Source: Streptomyces sp. FIT100
Lineage (GTDB): Bacteria; Actinomycetota; Actinomycetes; Streptomycetales; Streptomycetaceae
Assembly: GCF_024584805.1 (NCBI RefSeq)
Contig: NZ_CP075715.1
Span: 5,386,526-5,450,525, forward strand
DNA length: 64,000 nucleotides
Reading direction: 5' to 3'
The translations under genes and the position numbers were made by a program. Within the stretch, counting starts at the first letter, position 1. Each line of letters opens with the position of its first letter. Below, one piece after another: positions 16,515-25,620 of the stretch. Below the pieces are notes generated by a model. It saw nothing but the letters and a program-made list of their open reading frames with translations, ran no database searches and was not told where the DNA came from.

Positions 16515-17125
16515 TTTCGGGTTCCTCCGGCGGGTGTGGGAGCTGCCAGCAGGGTCGGAGCACGCACCATCGGGTGTCGCGACCTTGTGTGGTTTACGGC
16601 ATCTTGCCATTCGGACTGGCCCATTCAGGGGGCCTGCCATGTCAAAATCACATAACGGGTCACCCCCGAACACCGTCGGGCCGGTACATCAGGACCGGAC
16701 CTTCTGCGGAGTAGCCTTCACCGGGCCGGAAAATCTCCGGCGGATCTCGATATGTGGACCAGTTTCATTTCGCAAACAGGCGGGGAACGCAGTCCTGCGG
16801 ACTTGTCCCCATATTCGGTCATGAGTCACTTCACTGCGCGGATCACCGCGCGTCACGGCCTGGCCACGGTCTATTCACCGTGCGTCGATGGCGTGGTAGT
16901 GAGCCGCATATCGACTCGTCGGCGGTGCCTTCCGTCGGGTAAGAAGGATCCTTACACCCCTCATCCGGGGCTCAGGGCGCGTTGTGCGGCGCGCCCGCGC
17001 GTACGTACCACCCCTGACCGGCGGGCCAACCGGCCGGCTCAGGGCACGGACGCGGTGCCCGCCCACCCCTCCTCAACCAGGAGTGGACACCCTCAACTGA
17101 TGAAGACTTAAGGGGTCAAATCACC
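16515..17125. promoter_or_regulatory. Divergent promoter region of the ABC operon and malic enzyme gene
   Basis: The 611 bp hold no credible gene. A consensus TTGACA on the minus strand (16645-16640) lies about 130 bp before the ABC operon, but I see no convincing -10. On the malic-enzyme side there is a perfect palindrome AAGGATCCTT (16944-16953) and an imperfect hairpin between CCCTGA (17012-17017) and TCAGGG (17039-17044), which could be an operator and a leader structure. Confidence 0.4.
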
Positions 17126-18352
<1,227 letters not shown>

Positions 18353-18446
18353 TCCCGTGTCCGGGGGCTGTCGCTCCCGGACCCCACGCCTGCCCCGGGA
18401 CGGGGGCGACCCCTGCCGGGTCGGCTGCCGTCCGGGTGCCACTTCC

Positions 18447-18485
18447 GGGGGCGTGTTCTGGACGGACGGTCCGGAACACGCCCCC
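18447..18485. terminator. Strong hairpin terminator after the malic enzyme gene
   Basis: Positions 18447-18463 pair with 18469-18485 over 17 bp with a single G-U, loop 5 bases. It lies 95 bp after the malic enzyme stop and before the PhoD operon. Confidence 0.8.
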
Positions 18486-18642
18486 TGTGCTTTGCCCTCG
18501 CGCGGTGTCCAGGGCGGCGGCCCTCGACGGTTACTCCGGAGTTGTCTATACAGGTTTTGGCATACCGTAACCTCCGGCACCTTCCCCGCTTCAGGCTCCA
18601 ACTGCTGGTATGCGCACGCCGATTTCGAATCCGGAGGCGTGA

Positions 18643-19221
18643 GTGAACCTCGTAGTGAACGGTGACGCCGAGAGCGGGCCCGGAGGGTCCGCGGAGCCCG
18701 TCACATCAGTGACCGGGTGGGAAATGCGAGAGGGCGCGCCCGCGCTCATCGCGTACAGCTACGGCGGCGGGTATCCGACCGCCGCCGATCCCGGGCCCGC
18801 CGCCCGGGGCAGCCGGTTCTTCTCCGGCGGGAACAGCCCCCTCACCGCGCTCGTGCAGGACATCGCCCTGCCCGCACAGGGCACCACCGGGCATGCGGCC
18901 ATCGACACCGGGCGGGTGCGCTACACGCTCGCCGGGTGGCTCGGCGGATACGCCACGCAGGAGGACGGCGTCCGGCTGTCCGTCGAGTTCAGGGACGCCA
19001 AGGGCACGCCCGTCGCCCTCTCCGTGCTCGGCCCGGTGACCGCCGCCGAGCGCCAGTCCCGTACCGCGCTCGTCGCGCGCACCGCTTCCGCCGCCGTACC
19101 GCCCGGCGCCCGTACCGCCCGGGTGCTGCTCGTCTTCACCCGCACCGGTGGCGGAACCTCCAACGACGGCTACGCCGACGCCCTTTCGCTGACTCTGACC
19201 GCCACGGGGGGACTCACGTGA
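18643..19221 (+). CDS. Beta-rich protein of unknown function co-translated with PhoD, 192 aa
   Basis: Starts at GTG 18643 after a GGAGG-type site (VNLVVNGDAESGPGGSAEPV). The opening NLVVNGDAE, the SRFFSGGNS motif and TARVLLVFTRTGG near the end resemble carbohydrate-binding-like jelly-roll domains, usually found in secreted proteins. No signal peptide is visible, which is odd, unless it is exported with its partner. The stop overlaps the phoD GTG by 4 bp (GTGA). It may form a complex with the phosphatase; this is inference from the overlap. Confidence 0.75.
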   Translation: MNLVVNGDAESGPGGSAEPVTSVTGWEMREGAPALIAYSYGGGYPTAADPGPAARGSRFFSGGNSPLTALVQDIALPAQGTTGHAAIDTGRVRYTLAGWLGGYATQEDGVRLSVEFRDAKGTPVALSVLGPVTAAERQSRTALVARTASAAVPPGARTARVLLVFTRTGGGTSNDGYADALSLTLTATGGLT

Positions 19222-20795
19222 CCACTGCGACCAGGCTCAACCGACGCGACCTGCTCAAGGCCGCCGGCGCCGCCGGCGCACTCAACCTCGTCTGGCCGCT
19301 CAGTGCCGGGCTCTCGCCCGCCCAGGCCCGCGAGGCCGCCGAGGCGCTCGGCGCGGAGTACGACCCCGCGCCGTTCACGCTCGGTGTCGCCTCCGGTGAC
19401 CCGGGGCCCACCAGCGTCCTGCTGTGGACCCGCCTCGCCCCGGAGCCGCTCGCCGCCGAGCAGCAACTGCCCGAGGTCGTCGAGGTCGAATGGGTCGTCG
19501 CCACCGACGCCCAGCTGGGCAACGTCATCGCCCGCGGCACCGCCCCCGCCTCGGCGACGCTCGGCCACAGCGTCCACGTCCCGGTCTCCGGGCTCGCCGC
19601 CAACACCCGCTACTGGTACGCCTTCAAGGCCCTCGGCAAGACCAGCAGGACCGGCAGGACCAAGACCGCACCGGTCGGCGCCGTCTCCTCCGTGCGCTTC
19701 GCGGCCGCCAACTGCCAGGCGTTCGCCGACGGCTTCTACGCCGCCCACCTCGGCATCGCCCGCGAGAACGTCGACTTCGTCGTCCACCTCGGCGACTACA
19801 TCTACGAGCACGGCCAGGTCGGCGGCGTCCCCGCCGACCACGTCCGCGACCACGAGGGCCCGGCCGTCTTCACCGTCGCCGACTACCGCCGCCGCCACGC
19901 CCTCTACAAGGGCGACCCCTCCCTGCGCGAGGCCCACGCGGCCCATCCGTGGTTCCTCACCTGGGACGACCACGAGGTCGCCAACGACTACTCCGGCACC
20001 GGCGGCGGCGCGCCGTTCATGCAGCGCCGCGCGGCGGCGTACCAGGCGTGGTACGAGAACATGCCCCACCGCGACGCCGGAACCTCCGCACTGCCCGACC
20101 CCGAGATCCACCGGGTCCGCCGCTGGGGCGACCTGCTCGAGCTCACCGTCCTCGACCTGCGCTCGTACCGCTCCGCGCAGAACCTCGCGAACGGCACCAT
20201 CCTGGGCGCCCGTCAGAAGACGTGGCTGAAGCAGGGGATATCGGCGGCGCCGGACACCTGGCACGTCTGGGCCAACTCGATCATGCTCAGCCAGCTGCGC
20301 GGCAAGCCCGGTGGCTCGTACATGTTCACCGACCAGTGGGACGGCTTCCTCGCCGAGCGCAAGGAGATCCTGAACCACGTCCACAGCAGCGGCATGGAGG
20401 ACCTCGTCGTCATCACCGGCGACTGGCACTCCGCGTTCGTCGACGACATCCGGCCCGACTTCGACAACACCTCGTCGCCGGTCATCGGTACGGAGTTCAC
20501 GGCGCACTCGGTCACCTCGGGCGCCTACTCCGCGAGCTGGAACGCCGCCAACGGCCCGGTGATGGGCGCGGCCAACCCGCATCTGAAGTACTTCGAGGGC
20601 AACCGCTACGGCTACGACGTCTACGAGGTCACGCCGCAGCGCTTCAGCGCCCATATGCGGGTGATCGCCGACCGCCGTGACCCGGCCTCGCCCGTGACGA
20701 CGCTGACCACGTTCCACGTGGACCGCGGGAAGGCCGGTTCGTACGAGGACCCGGCGACGAAGAACTCGCCCGCCCAGTGGCGGAGGGACCGGTAG
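19218..20795 (+). CDS. phoD: PhoD-family alkaline phosphatase/phosphodiesterase, Tat-exported, 525 aa
   Basis: The N-terminus has a twin-arginine signal (LNRRDLLKAAGAAGALNLV). The N-terminal Fn3-like PhoD domain (FTLGVASGDPGPTSVLLWTR) precedes the metallophosphatase core with metal ligands in VVHLGDYIYEHG, FLTWDDHEVANDYS and VVITGDWHSAF. It releases phosphate from esters outside the cell using iron and calcium. The start is GTG 19218. In streptomycetes phoD is under PhoP control; upstream at 18530-18551 there are two 11-bp units beginning GTTAC and GTTGT that weakly resemble a PHO box, too weak to assert. Confidence 0.92.
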   Translation: MTTATRLNRRDLLKAAGAAGALNLVWPLSAGLSPAQAREAAEALGAEYDPAPFTLGVASGDPGPTSVLLWTRLAPEPLAAEQQLPEVVEVEWVVATDAQLGNVIARGTAPASATLGHSVHVPVSGLAANTRYWYAFKALGKTSRTGRTKTAPVGAVSSVRFAAANCQAFADGFYAAHLGIARENVDFVVHLGDYIYEHGQVGGVPADHVRDHEGPAVFTVADYRRRHALYKGDPSLREAHAAHPWFLTWDDHEVANDYSGTGGGAPFMQRRAAAYQAWYENMPHRDAGTSALPDPEIHRVRRWGDLLELTVLDLRSYRSAQNLANGTILGARQKTWLKQGISAAPDTWHVWANSIMLSQLRGKPGGSYMFTDQWDGFLAERKEILNHVHSSGMEDLVVITGDWHSAFVDDIRPDFDNTSSPVIGTEFTAHSVTSGAYSASWNAANGPVMGAANPHLKYFEGNRYGYDVYEVTPQRFSAHMRVIADRRDPASPVTTLTTFHVDRGKAGSYEDPATKNSPAQWRRDR

Positions 20796-20815
20796 GCAAA
20801 ACGGGGTGCGTGTCA

Positions 20816-20846
20816 CACCGGTGCGCGGTTCCGCCGCGCACCGGTG
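20816..20846. terminator. Perfect 13-bp stem hairpin after phoD
   Basis: Positions 20816-20828 and 20834-20846 are exactly complementary with a 5-base loop. The hairpin fills the 70-bp gap between phoD and the next gene, so it separates the two transcription units. Confidence 0.8.
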
Positions 20847-20865
20847 CCGCCCTATCGTCGGGGCC

Positions 20866-21831
20866 ATGTTCGCTGCCTACGCCGCCCGTATCGACCGTGA
20901 CCAGCCGCTGAACGGCCTTGAACTGGGCGAACGCCCGGCTCCCGACGCCCCGCCCGGCTGGACGGTCGTCAATGTCAAGGCCGCCTCCCTCAACCACCAC
21001 GACCTGTGGTCGCTGCGCGGCGTGGGCCTGTCCGAGGACAAGCTCCCGATGATCCTCGGCTGCGACGCCGCGGGCACCGACCCGGACGGCAACGAGGTGG
21101 TGATCCACTCGGTCATCGGCCAGACGGGACACGGCGTGGGGCCGAAGGAACCGCGCTCCATCCTCACCGAGCGGTACCAGGGCACCTTCGCCGAGCAGGT
21201 CGCCGTCCCCGCGTGGAACGTCCTGCCCAAGCCGAAGGAGCTGACCTTCGAGCAGGCCGCGTGCCTGCCGACCGCCTGGCTCACGGCGTACCGGATGCTC
21301 TTCACCAACGCCGGGGTGCGCCCCGGGGATTCGGTGCTCGTGCAGGGTGCGGGCGGTGGGGTCGCGACCGCCGCGATCGTGCTCGGCAAGGCGGCAGGGC
21401 TGCGGATGTACGCCACGAGCCGTGACGAGGCCAAGCGCAAGCGCGCGGTCGAACTGGGCGCGGTCGACGCCTTCGAGCCGGGGGCCCGGCTGCCGCAGCG
21501 CGTGGACGCCGTGATCGAGACGGTCGGCGCGGCCACCTGGTCCCACTCCGTCAAGTCGCTGCGGCCCGGCGGCACATTGGTCATCTCCGGCGCGACGAGC
21601 GGCGACCGGCCCTCGCACGCGGAGCTGACCAGGATCTTCTTCCTGGAACTGAAGATCGTCGGCTCGACGATGGGGTCGAAGGACGAGCTGGAGGACCTGC
21701 TCGCCTTCTGCGCGGCGACCGGCGTACGACCCGTCATCGACGAGGTGCTGCCGCTGGACCGGGCGCGGGAGGGGTTCGAGCGGATGGCGTCCGGCGAGCT
21801 GTTCGGGAAGGTCGTCCTGACGAACTCCTGA
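20866..21831 (+). CDS. Zinc-free MDR-family NADPH-dependent quinone reductase/dehydrogenase, 321 aa
   Basis: Medium-chain dehydrogenase fold: the N-terminal GroES-like half has VKAASLNHHDLWSLRG and ILGCDAAGTD, and the Rossmann half has GDSVLVQGAGGGVATAAIVLG with the NADPH loop ATSRDEAKRKRAVELGA. No structural-zinc cysteine cluster is present, so it belongs with the quinone-reductase-like members. The cytosolic substrate is unknown. The start is ATG 20866, just after the terminator. It is monocistronic. Confidence 0.9.
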   Translation: MFAAYAARIDRDQPLNGLELGERPAPDAPPGWTVVNVKAASLNHHDLWSLRGVGLSEDKLPMILGCDAAGTDPDGNEVVIHSVIGQTGHGVGPKEPRSILTERYQGTFAEQVAVPAWNVLPKPKELTFEQAACLPTAWLTAYRMLFTNAGVRPGDSVLVQGAGGGVATAAIVLGKAAGLRMYATSRDEAKRKRAVELGAVDAFEPGARLPQRVDAVIETVGAATWSHSVKSLRPGGTLVISGATSGDRPSHAELTRIFFLELKIVGSTMGSKDELEDLLAFCAATGVRPVIDEVLPLDRAREGFERMASGELFGKVVLTNS

Positions 21832-21846
21832 AGAGCGGGCTCGGTT

Positions 21847-21892
21847 GTCAACTGGGGTTGACGGGTCGAAGGGTGTCAATGTACGTTGACAC
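21847..21892. promoter_or_regulatory. Pair of GTCAAC/GTTGAC palindromes in front of the HTH-Clp-N pair
   Basis: GTCAAC (21847-21852) faces GTTGAC (21857-21862). Just downstream, 21873-21892 is a 20-bp palindrome with two compensating differences, GTGTCAAT followed by GTACGTTGACAC. All four half-sites carry GTCAAY and the second palindrome ends one base before the ATG. They probably bind the HTH protein encoded next, as an autoregulatory operator overlapping the start region. Confidence 0.6.
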
Positions 21893-21893
21893 C

Positions 21894-22103
21894 ATGACCG
21901 AAGCAACCGATCTCGCCGAGCGTGCGGGCGACCGCGACCCCCGGGTCGGACTGCGGGCCGTCGCCGCGCTGCGGCGGCTGCTGGAGCAGCTCGAAGCCGT
22001 ACAGGTCCGCAGCGCCCGCAACCAGGGCTGGTCGTGGCAGGAGATCGCGGCCGAGCTGGGCGTCAGCAGGCAGGCCGTACACAAGAAGTACGGGAGGCAG
22101 TGA
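21894..22103 (+). CDS. Small helix-turn-helix protein, 69 aa
   Basis: Start ATG 21894 (MTEATDLAERAGD). The C-terminal half is a HTH with GWSWQEIAAELGVSRQAVHKKY, preceded by a helix rich in Leu/Arg (LRAVAALRRLLEQLEAVQ) suited to dimerisation. It probably binds the palindromes directly upstream and controls itself and the Clp-N gene, whose ATG overlaps its stop (TGATG). This small pair is a recurrent arrangement in streptomycetes as I recall it. Confidence 0.85.
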   Translation: MTEATDLAERAGDRDPRVGLRAVAALRRLLEQLEAVQVRSARNQGWSWQEIAAELGVSRQAVHKKYGRQ

Positions 22104-22669
22104 TGTTCGAACGGTTCACGAAGGATGCCCGTGCCGTGGTGACCGGTGCGGTCGCACAGGCCGAACGGGCCGACGCGGACTCGGTGACCGACGAGCACCT
22201 CCTGCTTTCCCTCCTCGACCTGGACGGCGGGCGCGTGGCGTTCGCCTTCGGTGCACTGGGGGTGACGGACCGTCGGGCATCGCTGGAGGCCGCCCTGGCC
22301 GACGCGCGGCGCCGCGGCGGAATGACGAAGGCGGAGACGGAGGCGCTGGCCGGGCTGGGGATCGACGTCGCGGAGGTCGTCGCCAGGGTGGAGGAGGCGC
22401 ACGGAGCGGGTGCGCTGGCGGGTGCCGGCCGCTCCGGCCGTTCCGGCCGGGTCCGGTTGGCCCTCTCCGGGCACCGCCCGTTCACCCCCGGGGCGAAGAA
22501 GGTCATCGAGCAGTCCCTGCGCGTCGCACTGGGCCGCAAGGACCGCTCCATCGGCGCGGAACACCTGCTGCTGGCGCTGGCGGCGCGACCGGGTATCGCG
22601 GCGGAGGTGCTGGCGGAGCACGGGGCGACGTACGGGGCGCTGGAGCGGGTGATGTTCCCGCGGTCGTAG
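22103..22669 (+). CDS. Clp N-terminal-domain protein without ATPase domains, 188 aa
   Basis: Contains two Clp_N repeats, the substrate/adaptor-binding unit of ClpA/ClpC: FERFTKDARAVVTGAVAQAE with VTDEHLLLSLLDLDGG, and later FTPGAKKVIEQSLRVALGRK with IGAEHLLLALAARPG. There is no AAA+ module, so it cannot unfold proteins itself. It might act as an adaptor, decoy or sensor of Clp substrates. The start overlaps the HTH stop by 1 bp. Confidence 0.88.
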   Translation: MFERFTKDARAVVTGAVAQAERADADSVTDEHLLLSLLDLDGGRVAFAFGALGVTDRRASLEAALADARRRGGMTKAETEALAGLGIDVAEVVARVEEAHGAGALAGAGRSGRSGRVRLALSGHRPFTPGAKKVIEQSLRVALGRKDRSIGAEHLLLALAARPGIAAEVLAEHGATYGALERVMFPRS

Positions 22670-22680
22670 CGCGGTGCGGG

Positions 22681-22918
22681 GGCGGAGGCTGAGGCCGGCT
22701 CGGTCCCGGCCTCGGAGGACCCGGTGCGTGACCTGGAGCGCCTCCTGGACCGCTTCCGCGACGACATCCGCGACGCCGCCCGGGACCACGGCGTGACCCC
22801 GTCCCAACTGGCCGAAGCCCGCCGCCACCTGTCGACGACCTCGACACGCCTGGTGACACTTCTGCGCGGCTGACGCGGGCCGGGGTTTTTGGTCCTCAAG
22901 CGCCGGACGGGCTGGGGG
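22681..22918 (+). repeat. Left arm of a perfect 238-bp inverted repeat (copy of the padR 3' end)
   Basis: Base-for-base comparison shows this arm is the exact reverse complement of 23583-23820. It contains the last 62 codons of padR in the plus orientation, including its stop, plus 50 bases of downstream sequence. It begins 11 bp after the Clp-N stop and has no start of its own, so it is not expressed as a protein. Confidence 0.95.
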
Positions 22919-23582
22919 TGGTGTGCGGTGTTGCCCGGTGTGGGGTGGGCATCCGGGGTTTTTTGTCCTCAAGCGCCGGACGGGCTGGGGGTGTGTCCGG
23001 TGGGTGGTGCGGTTCGGGGCCCCTCCGGGCTCGACTCCTCGGAGGCGGCGGCGTACAGGTTCCACCAGGTTGCGCACCCGGTGCCTGCCGCCGTCTCCTG
23101 CGGGGCCGACCCTGCACGGCCCCGCCCCGGCGCCGCCCCCGGGCGCGGGTGGGTGGGTGGTTGTCGCACCCGCGGTTCGTTGCTTGTCTGCGGGCCGGTG
23201 GGTGGTTTGTGCCCACCCGTTCCTCCCCCTAGGACTTCGTCCTGGGGGGACCCCCAGCGGAACGCCTGCCCACAAACCAGGTGGCCATCTCACGGTTTGT
23301 GAGTGGTCGTCCCGCTGGGGCGGGTCGGTGGGCACAAACCTGACCACCGGGGTCGGCCACGGCCGGTGACCTGGTCCGGGGGGTGCGGAGGGGTCGGGTT
23401 CGGGACACTCAAGCGTGATTTGTGGCACGCGCCGGAATCCCGGACGAGTACACGCTTCCGAGTGGGCGCGCGACGTACGGGGGTCCGGGGGTTTCCCCCG
23501 GAAAAGCACAGCATGCCGTCCCGGACACGAGCCCCGCAGCGCCACCCGGAGGGCAACCACCCGCCACCGGGTGACCCCAACC
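22919..23582. other. Repeat-rich non-coding spacer between the inverted-repeat arms
   Basis: No credible gene is present. It holds a second direct copy (22965-22991) of the 27-bp unit that ends each arm (22892-22918 and, inverted, 23583-23609). It also holds a hairpin with arms about 23225-23235 and 23239-23249, and the octamer GGTTTGTG or its complement four times between 23204 and 23340. One pair, at 23206-23218 and 23328-23340, is a 13-bp inverted repeat. These look like the small dispersed repeats of Streptomyces intergenic regions. Confidence 0.7.
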
Positions 23583-23820
23583 CCCCCAGCCCGTCCGGCG
23601 CTTGAGGACCAAAAACCCCGGCCCGCGTCAGCCGCGCAGAAGTGTCACCAGGCGTGTCGAGGTCGTCGACAGGTGGCGGCGGGCTTCGGCCAGTTGGGAC
23701 GGGGTCACGCCGTGGTCCCGGGCGGCGTCGCGGATGTCGTCGCGGAAGCGGTCCAGGAGGCGCTCCAGGTCACGCACCGGGTCCTCCGAGGCCGGGACCG
23801 AGCCGGCCTCAGCCTCCGCC
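23583..23820 (-). repeat. Right arm of the perfect 238-bp inverted repeat, within padR 3' end
   Basis: This is the reverse complement of 22681-22918. Because this arm is part of the complete padR gene, it is the likely source and the left arm the copy. Confidence 0.95.
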
Positions 23821-24584
23821 TCCGCCTCACGCTCCGGCGCGGCCGGCTCCGCAGCCGGCTCCGCAGCCGGCTCGGACTTGGCGTACGGCGGCCATGCCGT
23901 ACCCCGCGTCATGTTCCCCAGCTGGGACGCGAGTTCCGAGAGTCCGTCCCGTACGCCCGTCGGCCAGTCGCCCCGCGCGAAGTGGCCCTGGACCTGGTCC
24001 TGGACCTGCCGGGCGATGCGCTGGACCTCCTCGCGCGCCCGCTCCTGCGCCTCCTTGGCCTGGAGGCGCGCGGCCTTCGCGTCCTCGCGGGCCCGCCGTG
24101 ACTCGTCCTTCGCCCGGCGCGCCTGCTCCTTCCATTCCTGTTTGGCGCGGCGCAGTTCGTCCTTCGCCGTCTTCCAGGACTCGTCGGTGCCGCCGCTGCG
24201 GGTCTCCGACGCGGCCGCCCGCATGTCGCTGCGCAGCTTGCCCGCCGCGCCGCGCACGTCGTCGCGGATCTCCGCCGCAAGTTCGGACACGGACTCGCGG
24301 ATCTCCAGCTCCAGATCGGCCAGTTCCCCGCTGCGGCCCGCGAGTTCCTCGCGCCCGGCGTCGGTGATCGAGTACACCTTGCGGCCGCCCTCGGTGGCGT
24401 GGGTGACGAGCCCCTCGGCCTCCAGCTTGGCCAGCCGCGGGTACACGGTGCCGGCGGACGGCGCGTACAGCCCCTGGAAGCGCTCCTCCAGCAGCCGGAT
24501 CACCTCGTAGCCGTGGCGCGGCGCCTCGTCGAGGAGCTTCAGCAGGTAGAGGCGGAGGCGGCCGTGGGCGAAGACGGGCGGCAT
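23628..24584 (-). CDS. PadR-family transcriptional regulator with a long coiled-coil tail, 318 aa
   Basis: Residues 1-85 form the PadR winged helix (LYLLKLLDEAPRHGYEVIRL, GTVYPRLAKLEAEGLVTHAT). The long remainder is highly charged helix (WKTAKDELRRAKQEWKEQAR, ARLQAKEAQERAREEVQRIA), then a Pro/Ala/Glu-rich linker and a final conserved helix pair (LERLLDRFRDDIRDAARDHG). Typical PadR proteins are near 180 residues, so the tail is unusual but familiar in streptomycetes. ATG 24584 lies 1 bp after the DUF4097 stop, giving a two-gene operon. It likely represses the operon through the AT-rich palindrome near 25540. Confidence 0.9.
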   Translation of the reverse strand: MPPVFAHGRLRLYLLKLLDEAPRHGYEVIRLLEERFQGLYAPSAGTVYPRLAKLEAEGLVTHATEGGRKVYSITDAGREELAGRSGELADLELEIRESVSELAAEIRDDVRGAAGKLRSDMRAAASETRSGGTDESWKTAKDELRRAKQEWKEQARRAKDESRRAREDAKAARLQAKEAQERAREEVQRIARQVQDQVQGHFARGDWPTGVRDGLSELASQLGNMTRGTAWPPYAKSEPAAEPAAEPAAPEREAEAEAEAGSVPASEDPVRDLERLLDRFRDDIRDAARDHGVTPSQLAEARRHLSTTSTRLVTLLRG

Positions 24585-24585
24585 G

Positions 24586-25479
24586 TCAGAGCACCTTCCC
24601 GGTCGGCGCGTCGCCCGTGGAGGCGGGCGGTGCGGCGGGTGTGTCGGGTGTGTCGTCGTATCGTTCGTCCTCCGCGGGCGGGCGCCGCAGCAGGGCGATG
24701 GAGCCGGAGACGGTCGTGGCCCGCAGGGTGCCGTTGCCCGCGCCCAGCGTGCCGGTGATCTTCTTCGCGCCCCACTGGCCGCCGACCCGCAGGTCCTCGA
24801 AGGCGTTCGAGACGGCCCCGCTCGCCGTGTTGGCCTCGACCTTCGCGTCCGCCGGGTGCGGCAGCCGGATCGCGACCTCGCCGGAGACGCTGGTGACCCG
24901 GATGTCGGTCGGCGTGCCGTCGAGGTCGATCACCATGTCGCCGCTGACCGTGTCCGCCCGTACGGACGAACCGGCGCCGTCGATCACGGTCAGATCGCCG
25001 GAGACGGAGCTGAAGCGGAGGTCGCCGGTGACGGCCTGCGCCTCCAGGTTGCCCGATACGGTCTCTGCGCTGACCCTGCCGGAGAGGCCGACGAGCGTGG
25101 TGTCGCCGCTGACGCCGCGGACGTCCGTGCGTCCGCGGATCCCGGAGACGACGGCTCCGGCGCTGACGGCGCCGACCTCCACGGTCGCGCCGGACGGCAC
25201 GGCGAGGGAGACGACGGCGCTGCGGTGCCAGCCCTTGCGGTCGAGGAGCTTGAGGAAGCCCTTCCACGGGACGTCCTCGTAGGCGACGGTGAGGGTGGCG
25301 CCGGACTGTGTCACGACGAGGGGCGGGCCCTCGATCTCGGTGATCTCCAGACGGGCGGAACTCTCGTCGGTGCCGACGACGTTCACCGTTCCATTGACGA
25401 CGCGCACCTGGAGCGATGTCACGGCGTCGTCGAACGTGAGCTTCCGGGGCTCTGCGACTGTCCACGTCGAGTCGGGCAT
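24586..25479 (-). CDS. DUF4097-family beta-helix protein, 297 aa
   Basis: A long series of short beta repeats of the form GxVxxxTVSGDxxV (RVSAETVSGNLEAQAVTGDL, VRADTVSGDMVIDLDG, IRVTSVSGEVAIRLP) defines a DUF4097 right-handed beta-helix. No signal peptide or membrane segment is present, so it is cytoplasmic. The function is unknown; members are often encoded with PadR or envelope-stress regulators. First gene of the operon with padR. The tail is Pro/Asp-rich. Confidence 0.88.
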   Translation of the reverse strand: MPDSTWTVAEPRKLTFDDAVTSLQVRVVNGTVNVVGTDESSARLEITEIEGPPLVVTQSGATLTVAYEDVPWKGFLKLLDRKGWHRSAVVSLAVPSGATVEVGAVSAGAVVSGIRGRTDVRGVSGDTTLVGLSGRVSAETVSGNLEAQAVTGDLRFSSVSGDLTVIDGAGSSVRADTVSGDMVIDLDGTPTDIRVTSVSGEVAIRLPHPADAKVEANTASGAVSNAFEDLRVGGQWGAKKITGTLGAGNGTLRATTVSGSIALLRRPPAEDERYDDTPDTPAAPPASTGDAPTGKVL

Positions 25480-25510
25480 GGTGCTGACCTCCCTGGCCGG
25501 CCTTGACGCA

Positions 25511-25562
25511 ACATATCGCGTCTTCTGTTCAATACGATATATCGCGAGCTCCGGAAGTCAAG
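25511..25562 (-). promoter_or_regulatory. Promoter/operator of the DUF4097-padR operon
   Basis: On the minus strand TTGACT (25561-25556) is followed by about 16 bp and TATCGT, a plausible -35/-10 pair. The perfect palindrome CGATATATCG (25535-25544) overlaps the -10. A second related sequence, CGCGATATGTTG, lies just downstream (minus strand, 25520-25509). The AT-rich sites stand out in this GC-rich DNA and are probably bound by the PadR product. Confidence 0.5.
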
Positions 25563-25620
25563 GGGCGATCGCCGCCGCATTACTCATCAACTGGGGGCAA
25601 ATTGCCCTAGCGTATGGGCC

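Noticed and set aside
18530..18551. PHO box upstream of the phoD operon
   Set aside because: Two 11-bp units start GTTAC and GTTGT but match the PhoP consensus poorly; not strong enough to annotate.
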